NCBI GenBank assembly: GCA_019419895.1
Contig: JAHZIE010000024.1
Span: forward strand, 13,412-37,964
Direction of reading: 5' to 3'
Source of the DNA: Clostridiales bacterium
Lineage (GTDB): Bacteria > Bacillota > Clostridia > Oscillospirales > Acutalibacteraceae
DNA length: 24,553 nucleotides
In this document: one piece after another, positions 8,221-16,506 of the stretch
Position numbering within the stretch: the stretch's first letter is position 1
Layout: the number at the start of each line of letters is the position of its first letter
The notes under the pieces: generated by a model
The model's database searches: none
Told to the model about the DNA's origin: nothing
Seen by the model: only the letters and a program-made list of their open reading frames with translations
Position numbers and translations under genes: made by a program

Positions 8221-9270
8221 TCAGCCGCGTTCCTGATAATTTTTTCGGTAATCTGTGGGGGAAAGTCCCACCATCTTATGAAATGCCTTGGCAAAATAAT
8301 TCGCGTCCGGATATCCCACCGCCCAGGCAATCTCCGCCACGCTCATTTGGGTATTCCGCAGAAGTTCCTCCGCCTTTCGCATCCTTGTCTGTATGATAAA
8401 AGAAGATATCGGTACTCCAGTCCGTTCACAGAAAATTTTGCTGATATAATTAGGAGTGTAGTTCATTTCACGGGCAAGCCAAGCTACATTTAAACGAACA
8501 TTTCCATACTCTTCCAAAACGGATTTCCGTATCCTGTCCACCAGGATATCCGCCTTGTTGTCCAATCTTTCTCCTTCTCCCATACATACCGCGGTATAGG
8601 CGCGCAAGGTATAGCCGCCCCACTCTTCAGCGGTTGATATTTGGGAGTCCCCCCGATGACGCAAGACGGAATTCAGGCGATCCTTCGCATGGACATCCGC
8701 CTTATGCTCCACAAATTCAACCAAGGCATTCAAAAAAAGGAGGGCAAGGCTTTGGGCCTGTTCCCGGCTGAAGTGTGAAAACCCGTTAAAAATTTTTTCA
8801 AAATGAGATAAATCTTTCCGGTATAGGGCGGAAAAAATTATGTCCCTGTCATCCCCCTCGCGCAGCAATTCCCGATAGCGTTCATTTTCTTCTATTTCAC
8901 AGGCGATATCTTTTAAAATCTGCTCCACCGTTCTCAGGCTTTCCCTATTGATGGGCTTCATAACATACCGTTTGATCCCATAACGGATTCCCGCTTGGGC
9001 AGCCGCGAAATCCTCATAGGCGCTGAAAAAAACAATCCGAGTCTCCGGATACCGCTCTTTTATTTTCTCTGTAAGGCTGACGCCGTTCATGGCAGGCATA
9101 CGGATGTCTGTGATGACAACCTGGATAGGCTCCTCCCCCATCCTATCCAGCGCTTCCACGCCGTTATAAGCTATCTTTGGGCTTTCATATCCCAGTGATT
9201 TCCAATCAATCAACTTTTCCATGCACCGGCAAACCGTTCTGTCGTCGTCAACAATTAAAACATGCTTCAT
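8221..9270 (-). CDS. YesN-type response regulator, AraC-family output
   Basis: The receiver domain is at residues 1-~125: acidic pocket Asp8-Asp10, phospho-acceptor Asp55 in VVITDIRMPAMNG, Lys105-type residue in YVMKPI. A ~110-residue linker follows. An AraC/XylS double helix-turn-helix fills the last ~100 residues (LNVAWLAREMNYTPNYISKIFCERTG, then MSVAEIAWAVGYPDANYFAKAFHK and GLSPTDYRKN). At 349 residues it is shorter than typical YesN proteins (often ~500). Strong RBS GGAGG before ATG 9270. It would be phosphorylated by the YesM-like kinase at 3281-5128 and most likely activates the transporter and enzyme genes. Confidence 0.95.
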   Translation of the reverse strand: MKHVLIVDDDRTVCRCMEKLIDWKSLGYESPKIAYNGVEALDRMGEEPIQVVITDIRMPAMNGVSLTEKIKERYPETRIVFFSAYEDFAAAQAGIRYGIKRYVMKPINRESLRTVEQILKDIACEIEENERYRELLREGDDRDIIFSALYRKDLSHFEKIFNGFSHFSREQAQSLALLFLNALVEFVEHKADVHAKDRLNSVLRHRGDSQISTAEEWGGYTLRAYTAVCMGEGERLDNKADILVDRIRKSVLEEYGNVRLNVAWLAREMNYTPNYISKIFCERTGVPISSFIIQTRMRKAEELLRNTQMSVAEIAWAVGYPDANYFAKAFHKMVGLSPTDYRKNYQERG

Positions 9271-9296
9271 ATCAGTCCTCCGGCCCTTAAACTAGC

Positions 9297-9330
9297 AGAT
9301 AAAGGGGAATCCGAAAATTCCCCTTTATCT
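9297..9330 (-). terminator. Hairpin between solute-binding protein and response regulator
   Basis: A perfect 14-base-pair inverted repeat (AGATAAAGGGGAAT at 9297-9310, complement at 9317-9330) around a 6-base loop, lying downstream of the transporter genes and 27 bases before the regulator start. On the minus strand it lacks a good T tract, so it may act as a partial terminator or processing/stability hairpin that sets the ratio of transporter to enzyme mRNA. Confidence 0.6.
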
Positions 9331-9337
9331 ACTTTTT

Positions 9338-9343
9338 ATTATA
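9338..9343 (-). promoter_or_regulatory. Possible -10 box of a regulator/enzyme transcript
   Basis: A minus-strand TATAAT (9343-9338) just upstream of the 9297-9330 hairpin. The element 17 bases before it (TAATGT) is a poor -35, so any promoter would be activator-dependent. It would place the hairpin in the leader of an mRNA starting with the response regulator. Confidence 0.25.
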
Positions 9344-9404
9344 CTTGAAAGTTCGCCGCAACATTATTTTGGTGATTTACCTTCTCCAACGACAAAGATG
9401 TCCA

Positions 9405-10937
9405 TTATTTAGATTGGAGATACTCATCGATCTGCCGCTGGGCTTCTTCGATAACCCTATCGATTCCCGCCTCCTTGAGGGCGCCGCGGTATTCGGGCAG
9501 AACTTTGTCTACATCCATATCCCCTGTGTTCAGCAGGGAATATCCGCTCGCCACCTCTTTGATTGCCGCAAGTTCCGCATCCACCTTACTGGAATCAAAG
9601 GAAAAACCAAATAAAGGCGATACTGTCTCATCTTCCACAAATTTCTTTACACTTTCATAGAATGAGGGATCCTGTCCCTTCAACAAGCTGGCGTTCAGTA
9701 AGGAATTTACCGCATAAGCGGGGAAAGAATAACCTGAATCAGCAATCTTTGTTATAGAACCATCAGAATCCACTTGATAGTTCTTGTCCTTCACACCATA
9801 AAGAGCAAAGTCTCCCACAGTTTTATCCGTTTCCAGCAGCTCCAAAAACTTCACCGCCGCCTCCGCTTTGGTGCTGTAAACGGGCACCGCATAGGCTGAA
9901 CCAAGAGCGCCGTCCCGATCCAGAAGAATGTCGGACAGCTGAAGATATTTGCCTTCAAAACCATAGGTCGCCTTCCAGAAACTTTCATAATCCGGATAAA
10001 CGCCTGCATTTCTGACACCGTAATCATTTGTTTTAACGCATTCATTCTGCTTGGAGCTGTCTGTATCCGTAGCCATCCAACTGGGAATATAGCCTTTTTG
10101 ATTGAAATCCCGCAATGTATTTACTGTCTCTTCATATTCATCTGTCTCAATCACATTTACCACTTTATTGGTATTTCTATCAAAAGCAATTTGTCCATCT
10201 GCAAACACGGAATAAATATAGGGATTATTCTGTGTAAAGGTATTAAATATTCCTGTCGAGAAACTGGATGTGCCGGAAATCATACATGGAGCTTGGCATT
10301 CATCCTTAATCGCCTCTAGATAGGGTTCCAAGTCCGCAAGCTTTTTTACCTTTGAAACGTCAAAATTTGTCTTTTTCACAAGTTCCCCGTTGAACATGAT
10401 GCCCGCGCCGTTACCCATATCCTTGAAATTGGGGACAAAGTAAATTTTATCGTCATACTTTGAAACATCCCAAATGCTTTCCGGCATATAGCCATACAGC
10501 TTTTCGTTATTTTTGACAAGCTCGGTCAGATCATAAACAGAACCGTCCTTTACCAATTCTCTTGGAGTATTCATGCTATAGGTTGAGCCTGTCCAGAAGA
10601 GATCCACCGGCTGCCTGGACGCCATGGCCAAGCTGAGCTTTGTGCCGTATTCCTTACCACTAAAGCACTGCATTTCAACCGTCACATTGATTTTTTTCTT
10701 CAGATACTCGTTGAGCTGTTCCGAAACATTGTTAACGGCAGAGGCGTAATCGCCGCTGGCGTTGAACCCATATCGGTACCAGACAATATTTACCGGCTCA
10801 GAGGAAACCGACGGATCTCCTTCTGTTCCCGAATTTGTCTGAGTTCCTGAAGAGGAACCACCAGGGCTGCAGCCTGCCGCCGCGGCGATACAGACAATTC
10901 CCGCTAGCAAAAGGGAAAAGAGTTTTGCTTTCTTCAT
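9405..10937 (-). CDS. Extracellular solute-binding lipoprotein of a sugar ABC transporter (LplA-like)
   Basis: 510 residues. The signal peptide KLFSLLLAGIVCIAAAAGC carries a lipobox (AAGC, Cys23), so the mature protein is lipid-anchored outside the membrane. A Ser/Gly/Thr-rich spacer follows, then a family-1-type solute-binding fold beginning VNIVWYRYGFNASGDY and containing FWTGSTYSMNTPRELVKDG. The C-terminal part (DFALYGVKDKNYQVDSDGS, SFPAYAVNSLLNASLLKG) resembles the DUF3502-type C-terminus of LplA-like binding proteins for oligosaccharides. RBS AGGAGGTAGG precedes the ATG. It follows the two permease genes by 54 bases. The ligand is unknown. No ATPase is encoded nearby, so a shared MsmK-type ATPase elsewhere probably drives the transporter, as is usual for this class. 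Confidence 0.95.
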   Translation of the reverse strand: MKKAKLFSLLLAGIVCIAAAAGCSPGGSSSGTQTNSGTEGDPSVSSEPVNIVWYRYGFNASGDYASAVNNVSEQLNEYLKKKINVTVEMQCFSGKEYGTKLSLAMASRQPVDLFWTGSTYSMNTPRELVKDGSVYDLTELVKNNEKLYGYMPESIWDVSKYDDKIYFVPNFKDMGNGAGIMFNGELVKKTNFDVSKVKKLADLEPYLEAIKDECQAPCMISGTSSFSTGIFNTFTQNNPYIYSVFADGQIAFDRNTNKVVNVIETDEYEETVNTLRDFNQKGYIPSWMATDTDSSKQNECVKTNDYGVRNAGVYPDYESFWKATYGFEGKYLQLSDILLDRDGALGSAYAVPVYSTKAEAAVKFLELLETDKTVGDFALYGVKDKNYQVDSDGSITKIADSGYSFPAYAVNSLLNASLLKGQDPSFYESVKKFVEDETVSPLFGFSFDSSKVDAELAAIKEVASGYSLLNTGDMDVDKVLPEYRGALKEAGIDRVIEEAQRQIDEYLQSK

Positions 10938-10991
10938 TGATAACCTACCTCCTATAAAATAATATATCGTATTTTGATCAGGGGCCTTTCT

Positions 10992-11921
10992 TTATCCCTT
11001 GACAGAACCAACTGTCAAGCCCCTGACAAAATATTTCTGAAAAAAAGGAAAGGCGATAAATATAGGCCCTTCCACCACCAGCATAATCGCCATACGGGCG
11101 CTTTTATCGGGAAGGTTATTACTCAGCTCCGTATAATTAAGCGATGGATCCTTCGCGGCCTGCTGCAAGAGAAAATCGATATTATCCTGAATGCGTATCA
11201 TCAGCAGCTGAAGGGGAGTTTTTTCGGGTGAAGTGATATAAAGAAACGCCGGCATCCATTCATTCCAATGGCCTACCGCCAGCATAAATCCAATAGCCGC
11301 CATAGATGGTAGCATCATCGGGAGGACAATCCTCAGGAATGTTTTAATTTCCCCCGCCCCGTCCATCCTGGCAGACTCAACCACAGAATCCGGAATATTG
11401 GTTTGGATATAGGTGCGCATCATAATAATATACATGGTTGAAACGCCGGGAAAAATCAGCGCCAGCAGAGAATCACTCAAATGGTACAGCTGGGTGTTAA
11501 TGAGATAAGAGGAGAGCATTCCTCCGCTGAAAAGCATAGGGACCAAGATAAAAAATCCCAAGAATTTTCGCATCCGGAACTCCCTGCGGCTTAAGGCGTA
11601 GGCAAACAATCCCATAAAAGCAAGGCCCACAAAGGTTCCCGCCACTGTGACAAAGATGGTAACCAGATAAGACTGTATCATCTGCCTGCCGAAAGCTCCC
11701 ACATATGTCCAAGCTTTCAGCGACCATCCCGATGGAAAAAAGGTATATCCGTTCATAGTGATACTCTCATCGGTAGAAAAGGAAACTACAATGCATAGCA
11801 GCAGCGGAAGCAGACAAATCAGGGCCCCAAAACCGAGGAAAATTCCTAAAACAATCTGGCCTGGCGACACTTTTTTCCTTCCACCAGGACGGTAAACAGC
11901 GGTATTTGTCAAAGCAATCAC
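10992..11921 (-). CDS. Carbohydrate ABC transporter permease (LplC/YtcP-like, MalG type)
   Basis: Six predicted membrane helices, the first at about residues 24-48 (IVLGIFLGFGALICLLPLLL). The cytoplasmic EAA loop is seen as VVESARMDGAGEIKTFLRIVLPMMLP, which contacts the ATPase. The C-terminus FFQKYFVRGLTVGSVKG is the classic ending of this family. The start is GTG at 11921 after a weak AGAAAG RBS, so translation may depend on coupling with the upstream permease (47-base gap). It forms the membrane channel together with the product of 11969-12895. Confidence 0.95.
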   Translation of the reverse strand: MIALTNTAVYRPGGRKKVSPGQIVLGIFLGFGALICLLPLLLCIVVSFSTDESITMNGYTFFPSGWSLKAWTYVGAFGRQMIQSYLVTIFVTVAGTFVGLAFMGLFAYALSRREFRMRKFLGFFILVPMLFSGGMLSSYLINTQLYHLSDSLLALIFPGVSTMYIIMMRTYIQTNIPDSVVESARMDGAGEIKTFLRIVLPMMLPSMAAIGFMLAVGHWNEWMPAFLYITSPEKTPLQLLMIRIQDNIDFLLQQAAKDPSLNYTELSNNLPDKSARMAIMLVVEGPIFIAFPFFQKYFVRGLTVGSVKG

Positions 11922-11968
11922 ATCTTTCTATAATATCAATTCCTTTTCCTGATACATGGCTCCCATTT

Positions 11969-12895
11969 TCAGAAAAGGGCGTTTTCCGGCGCTATCTTCC
12001 GTACAATGGCATTGGTCACCATGACCAAAACAAAGCCAATGACAGATTGGTAAAAGGTTACCGCCGAGGTGACTCCATAATCGGTAGAGGTCATCATCGC
12101 ATTCAGAACATAACTGTCCAGCACCCTTGTCGTACTCTTCAAGGTAGCCATATTCTTGGTGACCTGGTAAAAAAGGCCCGTATCGGAATGCATCACGCCG
12201 CCAAGGCTTAATAATATCATCAGAGTCGCCACAGGCACAAGCATCGGGAGGGTGATGTGCCACATCCTCTGTCTGGCGTTCGCGCCGTCCAGGGCCGCCG
12301 CTTCATATAACTCCTGATCAATTCCTGTCAGGGTCGCGAGATAAATCACCGCGCCGTATCCGCTCCCCTTCCACATATTTACAATCAATAAAATAACCGG
12401 CCAATATTTTGCCTCCATATACCAGGAAACCGGATCTCCGCCAAAAGCTTCAATCACACGGTTCAGCAGACCCGTATCCCGGTCGAGAAAAGCAAAGACA
12501 ATAAAGGTAATGGCGATATAGGTAATAAACGCCGGAAGCACCATACAGCTGTGAAAAAATTTCCCAAGCTTCTTAGATATAAATTCATTGATGCCAATGG
12601 CCAACAAAATTTGAAAAACCACGCCTACCACTGTAAAAAGCAACCAGTATCCGACGGTGTTCCGCGTCATCTGCCAGAACAGATTTTTAGATACCGTCAG
12701 CAGCCTGAAATTTTCCAGCCCATTCCAGGGGCTTCCAAAAATGCCAAGCTGATAGTTATAATCCTTAAAGGCGACAAGAATACCAAACATTGGAATATAG
12801 CTGAACATAATCAGCAGGACTATCACCGGAAGGCTGGCAATAACCAACCCACGATTCTTCCAAGTATTTTTCCAAAATGATCTCATACGCTTCAT
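11969..12895 (-). CDS. Carbohydrate ABC transporter permease (LplB/YteP-like, MalF type)
   Basis: 308 residues with six membrane helices. The N-terminal signature IMFSYIPMFGILVAFKDYNYQLGIFGSPWNG is typical of LplB-type permeases, split here as IMFSYIPMFGILVAFKDYNY and the following GIFGSPWNGLENF. The EAA loop reads ELYEAAALDGANARQRMWHITLPML. The C-terminus lies near the APENALF residues. The first gene of the transporter block after a 288-base AT-rich gap, so a promoter is expected just upstream. The RBS is weak for both possible ATGs (12895 and 12886). Confidence 0.95.
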   Translation of the reverse strand: MKRMRSFWKNTWKNRGLVIASLPVIVLLIMFSYIPMFGILVAFKDYNYQLGIFGSPWNGLENFRLLTVSKNLFWQMTRNTVGYWLLFTVVGVVFQILLAIGINEFISKKLGKFFHSCMVLPAFITYIAITFIVFAFLDRDTGLLNRVIEAFGGDPVSWYMEAKYWPVILLIVNMWKGSGYGAVIYLATLTGIDQELYEAAALDGANARQRMWHITLPMLVPVATLMILLSLGGVMHSDTGLFYQVTKNMATLKSTTRVLDSYVLNAMMTSTDYGVTSAVTFYQSVIGFVLVMVTNAIVRKIAPENALF

Positions 12896-13183
12896 CCCAT
12901 TTCAAAAATTGTTTTATGCAGGTTATGCAGGATATTAATTTTATTATAATGTCAAAACCACTATTTTCATATGGTAAATTCATAATATTATAGGTAATAT
13001 TATTGCTTCTTCATAATATATTCATATATTATTTTGATTAACTTGTCCTTTCAGAGCTTTCCATTCATATGAAAAGGGCGCCCTGCCTCCTGCCTTTTTC
13101 TCCATTTCCCTCTTTTTTCTGTCAGGCTGGTTGCCCTTGGGAATCAGCAAAGCGGCTCTGCTTCTCCAATGATTTTTTATATT
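12896..13183. other. AT-rich upstream region of the transporter genes
   Basis: No gene. It contains a minus-strand TTGACA (12955-12950) directly abutting a TATAAT (12948-12943), which cannot serve together as one promoter. It also holds several AATATTAT-type palindromic stretches around 12983-13030 and a perfect 9-base tandem repeat. The transporter promoter and the regulator's binding site are most likely here, but I cannot pick a single -35/-10 pair with confidence. Confidence 0.4.
12914..12931. repeat. Tandem 9-base repeat in the transporter leader
   Basis: TTATGCAGG occurs twice with no spacer (12914-12922, 12923-12931), which is CCTGCATAA twice on the coding strand. It lies 19-36 bases before the permease ATG, in the 5' leader. 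An operator or leader element is possible; chance is not excluded. Confidence 0.4.
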
Positions 13184-13825
13184 TCATTTCCAATCGATTC
13201 CCCTGGGAATACCTCCCCTCGGCAGGATAATCGTATCAGAGATCCCAAGAGAACGGGGGATTTCCCCATCCTCCACCGGATTGTCGCCAATAACGCCGAC
13301 TTTAGAGGCTGGCGCCGGAATCTGGGCAAGAGCTCGCTTCCATACTGCCGGATCCGACTTGCAGCCACGCAGGAGATTGGTGCCAAAAATTCTCGCGAAA
13401 TAAGAAGAAGAAAAATCATCTTCAGCAAGTCCCGCGGCCTGAAGCTTAAAAACGCAGCCTAAATATGGATTATTGCTCATGATCAGCAGGGTGTATCCCT
13501 CTTTTGCAAGGCGGCGTACTAGTTTGACCATCTCAAGATATGGGAGTATATTTTCTTTATGCCACTGGCGACATTTTGCAAACGTCTCTGCTGGAGGAAG
13601 GGAGAATGCTGAGATAAAATCAGAATAATCCCAGAAGATTTCTTCTTGGGTGAGTTTAAAAATTGCTTTTTCCGCTTTTCTCCTCTCCCATCCCTCTTCT
13701 ACCATCATATCCCGGATAATGGGAAATAGAAAATTCCCATGAAGCAGTTCAAAATTAGCACCTGGACGGTAATCCGTCAGGGTACCATCAATATCCACAA
13801 GGTAATATTCAGATACGAATTTCAT
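13184..13825 (-). CDS. HAD-superfamily hydrolase (putative sugar phosphatase)
   Basis: 213 residues, cytoplasmic. All HAD motifs are visible: motif I VDIDGTLTD with nucleophile Asp11 and Asp13, motif II LLIMSNN (Ser/Asn about 115-117), the motif III Lys in GCKSDPAVW, and motif IV GVIGDNPVEDGEIPRS with the Mg-binding acidic residues. A helical cap inserted after motif I (residues ~20-90) makes it a C1-type, HAD-IA/phosphoglycolate-phosphatase-like enzyme that would act on a small phosphorylated metabolite. It begins 2 bases after the stop of the upstream isomerase gene, with AGAAGGAG as RBS inside that gene, so the two are co-translated. Confidence 0.9.
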   Translation of the reverse strand: MKFVSEYYLVDIDGTLTDYRPGANFELLHGNFLFPIIRDMMVEEGWERRKAEKAIFKLTQEEIFWDYSDFISAFSLPPAETFAKCRQWHKENILPYLEMVKLVRRLAKEGYTLLIMSNNPYLGCVFKLQAAGLAEDDFSSSYFARIFGTNLLRGCKSDPAVWKRALAQIPAPASKVGVIGDNPVEDGEIPRSLGISDTIILPRGGIPRGIDWK

Positions 13826-13827
13826 TT

Positions 13828-14790
13828 TTACTCCTTCTCTTCACTCAGTTCCTCCAATGCGCGCCAAAAAGAAATCGCGCAACGGTATCCTTCTTCCAGG
13901 GGCATGCCCTTCCAGCCATCTGATTCGAAATTTACAGTATTCCTGTACCCTATTTCCCGCAGCTTTTCTATAACATCCAGCCATGGAATGGTTCCAAAGC
14001 CCGGAGCCCTATGCTCGTCAATACCAGATGGAGAAATCCAGCGCTCCCTGCTGAGAGCCTGCCGGCGTGCCCCGCGGTTATCATGGAAATGAGTGGTAAA
14101 CAACTTACTGCCCATGATGTCCATCCAGGAGGTTACCGGGGTTTGCCCGCAGCAATGGGCATGGCCGGCATCAAGGCAATAACCAACCGCCGGGCTGTCC
14201 GTTTCCTTGATCAGACGGGGCAGCAGGGAAGAATCCCCCATTGGTTCAAACCGATCGACATTTTCTATGGCGATTTTAACCCCCAGACTTTGAGCTTCTC
14301 TTCCTGCTTCCCTAAGATTTTCCGCGGCGGTTGACAAAACCGCCGCAAGCCCATAGTTCTCCACCTGCCGTTCAAAAATTTCCTGAACGGTAATATGACG
14401 ATTCCAGCTGTCATCATCATGATAATTTCCAGGATGAATTACAAGGATTGGAGAATTCAGATTTGCCGTATACCTGATTTCTTGTATTAAATTGTCCACC
14501 ACCGGTTCCTGGGAAAACTCAAGAGGCGCATAGACTGCGGCAAGGCCGTGATGCTGTGCTGGACGCATTCCAAGGGAATCCAAAAGAGTTCCAACACGCT
14601 TGGTTTCTTCGCTCATATCAAAATCCGCTTTTTCCACCATGACATACCCCGACAGCATAATCTCGTCAATTTCAAGGGACTTGAGCACCTCCAATCGTTC
14701 CAAATATATTTCTTTCGGAAGCTTTCTGATCAGCGTCCCGTCAAAATTGACCGTTTTTACTGGATAGGATAAAGGATAATTTTTCATCAT
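13828..14790 (-). CDS. Sugar phosphate isomerase/epimerase-like TIM barrel (copy 2)
   Basis: 320 residues of the AP-endonuclease-2/xylose-isomerase-like TIM barrel family, which includes sugar epimerases, isomerases and dehydratases. Metal and active-site blocks in order are RPAQHHGLAA, ILVIHPGNYHDD, VKIAIENVDRF (Glu ligand), VGYCLDAGHAHCC (Asp and His), FTTHFHDNRG (His) and YRNTVNFESDGW (Glu). AGGAGG lies 6 bases before ATG 14790. It is closely similar over its full length to the protein of 14952-15842, but carries a ~15-residue Arg-rich insertion after FHDNRG (ARRQALSRERWISPSG) in the loop over the active site, so the two copies may differ in substrate. Confidence 0.9.
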   Translation of the reverse strand: MMKNYPLSYPVKTVNFDGTLIRKLPKEIYLERLEVLKSLEIDEIMLSGYVMVEKADFDMSEETKRVGTLLDSLGMRPAQHHGLAAVYAPLEFSQEPVVDNLIQEIRYTANLNSPILVIHPGNYHDDDSWNRHITVQEIFERQVENYGLAAVLSTAAENLREAGREAQSLGVKIAIENVDRFEPMGDSSLLPRLIKETDSPAVGYCLDAGHAHCCGQTPVTSWMDIMGSKLFTTHFHDNRGARRQALSRERWISPSGIDEHRAPGFGTIPWLDVIEKLREIGYRNTVNFESDGWKGMPLEEGYRCAISFWRALEELSEEKE

Positions 14791-14951
14791 AGTTTCCTCC
14801 TAAATAGCAACTTTATAAACCGTATCTCTTATTCATACCGGAATTCCACACAGCGCAACAGCGAAATCAATCAGACTAAAACGAAAAATCGGCGGCACTC
14901 TTACTTTTTTCATTCTTCTATATTTATTAAAAATTTTCTGCCATCGCAAGT

Positions 14952-15842
14952 TTAATCAGCAATCTCTTCTAACGTTCTCCAAAAGGCAATTGCATTTCGA
15001 TATCCTTCCTTTTCTTTCTCCAACGGCCATCCCTGCGATTCAAAATTTACGGTATTTTGATAACCAATTTTCCGTAACCCAGAGATAATATCCAGCCATG
15101 GAATCGTCCCAAATCCAGGGGGCATATGTTCATCAGATATCCCACGGTTGTCATGAAAATGAGTGGTAAAAAGACAGCCTTGAAATTTTTCCATCCAGTC
15201 CATTACCGGCGCGGCCTTGTAATGGGCATGACCAGAATCCAAACAAAATCCTACATTCTCTGAAGTTACTTCCGATAATAAATCTGACATCAACGTTATA
15301 TCTGAATCAAAAATATGTACATTTTCAATTGCAATTTTTACACCAAGTTTTTTTCCAGCCTCTGCAGCGGCATCCAAATTGTCTGCGCAGATTTTCATAA
15401 ATTCATGCCGTCCGTGTTTAGTTATCTGTTCAAAAAAGTAATTCTCATACTCTTGAACGGTATGAAAATGAAGATCCACCTGTCCGGGATGTATGACAAG
15501 AACCGGAGCGTTCATATTGGCCGTATATTGTATGGAACGGGTCAATTTTTCAATTGTCTGTTCCTGACTTTCTCCATCCGGTGCAAACATTGCCGCCAGA
15601 CCGTGATGCTGTGCCGGGCGCATCCCAAAAGAATCCAAAAGCGCCCCTAAACGTTTGGTTGCTTCGTCCATATCGAAATCTGCTTCTTCTACCGTTACAT
15701 ATCCAGATATCATCACCTCATTGACACCAAGTGATTTTAGGGTTTGTAACGTTTTTATATATTTTTCTTCTGGCAGCTTTCTTACAAAATTTCCATCAAA
15801 ATTGACCGTTTGTACCGGATAGGACAAAGGATAATTTTTCAC
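14952..15842 (-). CDS. Sugar phosphate isomerase/epimerase-like TIM barrel (copy 1)
   Basis: 296 residues, the first gene of the locus in transcription order. Same family and blocks as its neighbour: NYPLSYPVQTVNFDGN at the start, RPAQHHGLAAMF, VLVIHPGQVDLHFH, VKIAIENVHIF, VGFCLDSGHAHYK, FTTHFHDNRG, PGFGTIPWLDII and YQNTVNFESQGW. The frame is open from a TTG at 15872, but I use GTG 15842: it has GGGGGGA about 6 bases upstream and aligns with the start of the paralogue. Tandem duplication is evident. A possible promoter (TTGTGA 15913-15908, TACTTT 15890-15885, 17-base spacing) lies upstream. The exact reaction cannot be read from sequence. Confidence 0.9.
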   Translation of the reverse strand: MKNYPLSYPVQTVNFDGNFVRKLPEEKYIKTLQTLKSLGVNEVMISGYVTVEEADFDMDEATKRLGALLDSFGMRPAQHHGLAAMFAPDGESQEQTIEKLTRSIQYTANMNAPVLVIHPGQVDLHFHTVQEYENYFFEQITKHGRHEFMKICADNLDAAAEAGKKLGVKIAIENVHIFDSDITLMSDLLSEVTSENVGFCLDSGHAHYKAAPVMDWMEKFQGCLFTTHFHDNRGISDEHMPPGFGTIPWLDIISGLRKIGYQNTVNFESQGWPLEKEKEGYRNAIAFWRTLEEIAD

Positions 15843-15884
15843 AGTAATCCCCCCAAAATAGTTAAACTTCAAAATACTATATTA

Positions 15885-15913
15885 AAAGTATGATAAACAC
15901 CTGGTTTTCACAA
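15885..15913 (-). promoter_or_regulatory. Tentative promoter of the isomerase/HAD genes
   Basis: Minus-strand TTGTGA (15913-15908) and TACTTT (15890-15885) are 17 bases apart, with TATAGT a few bases further down as an alternative -10. Position fits a leader of about 40 bases. The match is only moderate. Confidence 0.3.
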
Positions 15914-16241
15914 GGCATTTTTCTGGAATTTATGGGTAAAATCACCGCTTTTGTTTTTTAAAAAATTAATTTATGGAGATAACTGCACACTTTTTCTGAA
16001 CCAATTTTCGAATTTAAAATTTCCCTTAAACAAGGGAAGCTGATTTTTTGGCATAATCAAATTTACTGTCACAATTTATGTAAAGACACAGCTTGCCGTT
16101 TCCAGGTTGAAATACTAGAATATGCTATTTTCTTTTCTTTCCTTAGATAATAAAAGCCCACCGCTCCTTTACCGCTTATACTATTTCCGCCTTAATATAT
16201 CGGCTCTGGCTCCCACCAGTGCTATTTATTTAAAAGACAGC
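15914..16241. other. Intergenic region without a gene
   Basis: AT-rich, stops in all frames. The only structure is a small inverted repeat TTCCCTT-AAAC-AAGGGAA near 16020-16037 followed by GCTGATTTTTT, which could be a weak plus-strand terminator with no obvious gene in front of it. It marks the border between the catabolic locus and the export operon. Confidence 0.4.
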
Positions 16242-16282
16242 AAAAAAGCCCTGTGACGTGTAAAACCGCACAGAGCTTTTTT
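16242..16282 (-). terminator. Terminator of the export operon
   Basis: AAAAAAGCCCTGTG (16242-16255) pairs with CACAGAGCTTTTTT (16269-16282) with one mismatch, A and T tracts flanking, so it can work from either side. It lies about 225 bases downstream of the MacB-like permease stop. The stretch 16283-16506 holds nothing else I can support. Confidence 0.75.
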
Positions 16283-16506
16283 CTATAATAGATAAATATT
16301 CACTTATACCGCCGTCATGAATAAACCTAGTTGCCTGTAAATCTTTCAAAATTCCGCCGCTTATATTCTCCCGCCATATTACCCGAAACATACAGCCTTC
16401 TATATAACTAAAACAATCCAGTTAACAGCTCTCTTCATTAAAGTATTATTGGGAAGATCCATCCCATCTCGGAAACGCCGGAGTATAACGCTCTTTTACC
16501 ATCTTG

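Noticed and set aside
12943..12955. TTGACA and TATAAT upstream of the transporter
   Set aside because: They are one base apart, so they cannot be the -35 and -10 of one promoter.
16446..16502. 18-codon minus-strand ORF just after the MacB-like permease (MVKERYTPAFPRWDGSSQ)
   Set aside because: Could be an exported peptide, but it has no RBS, no leader-like features and is too short to support.
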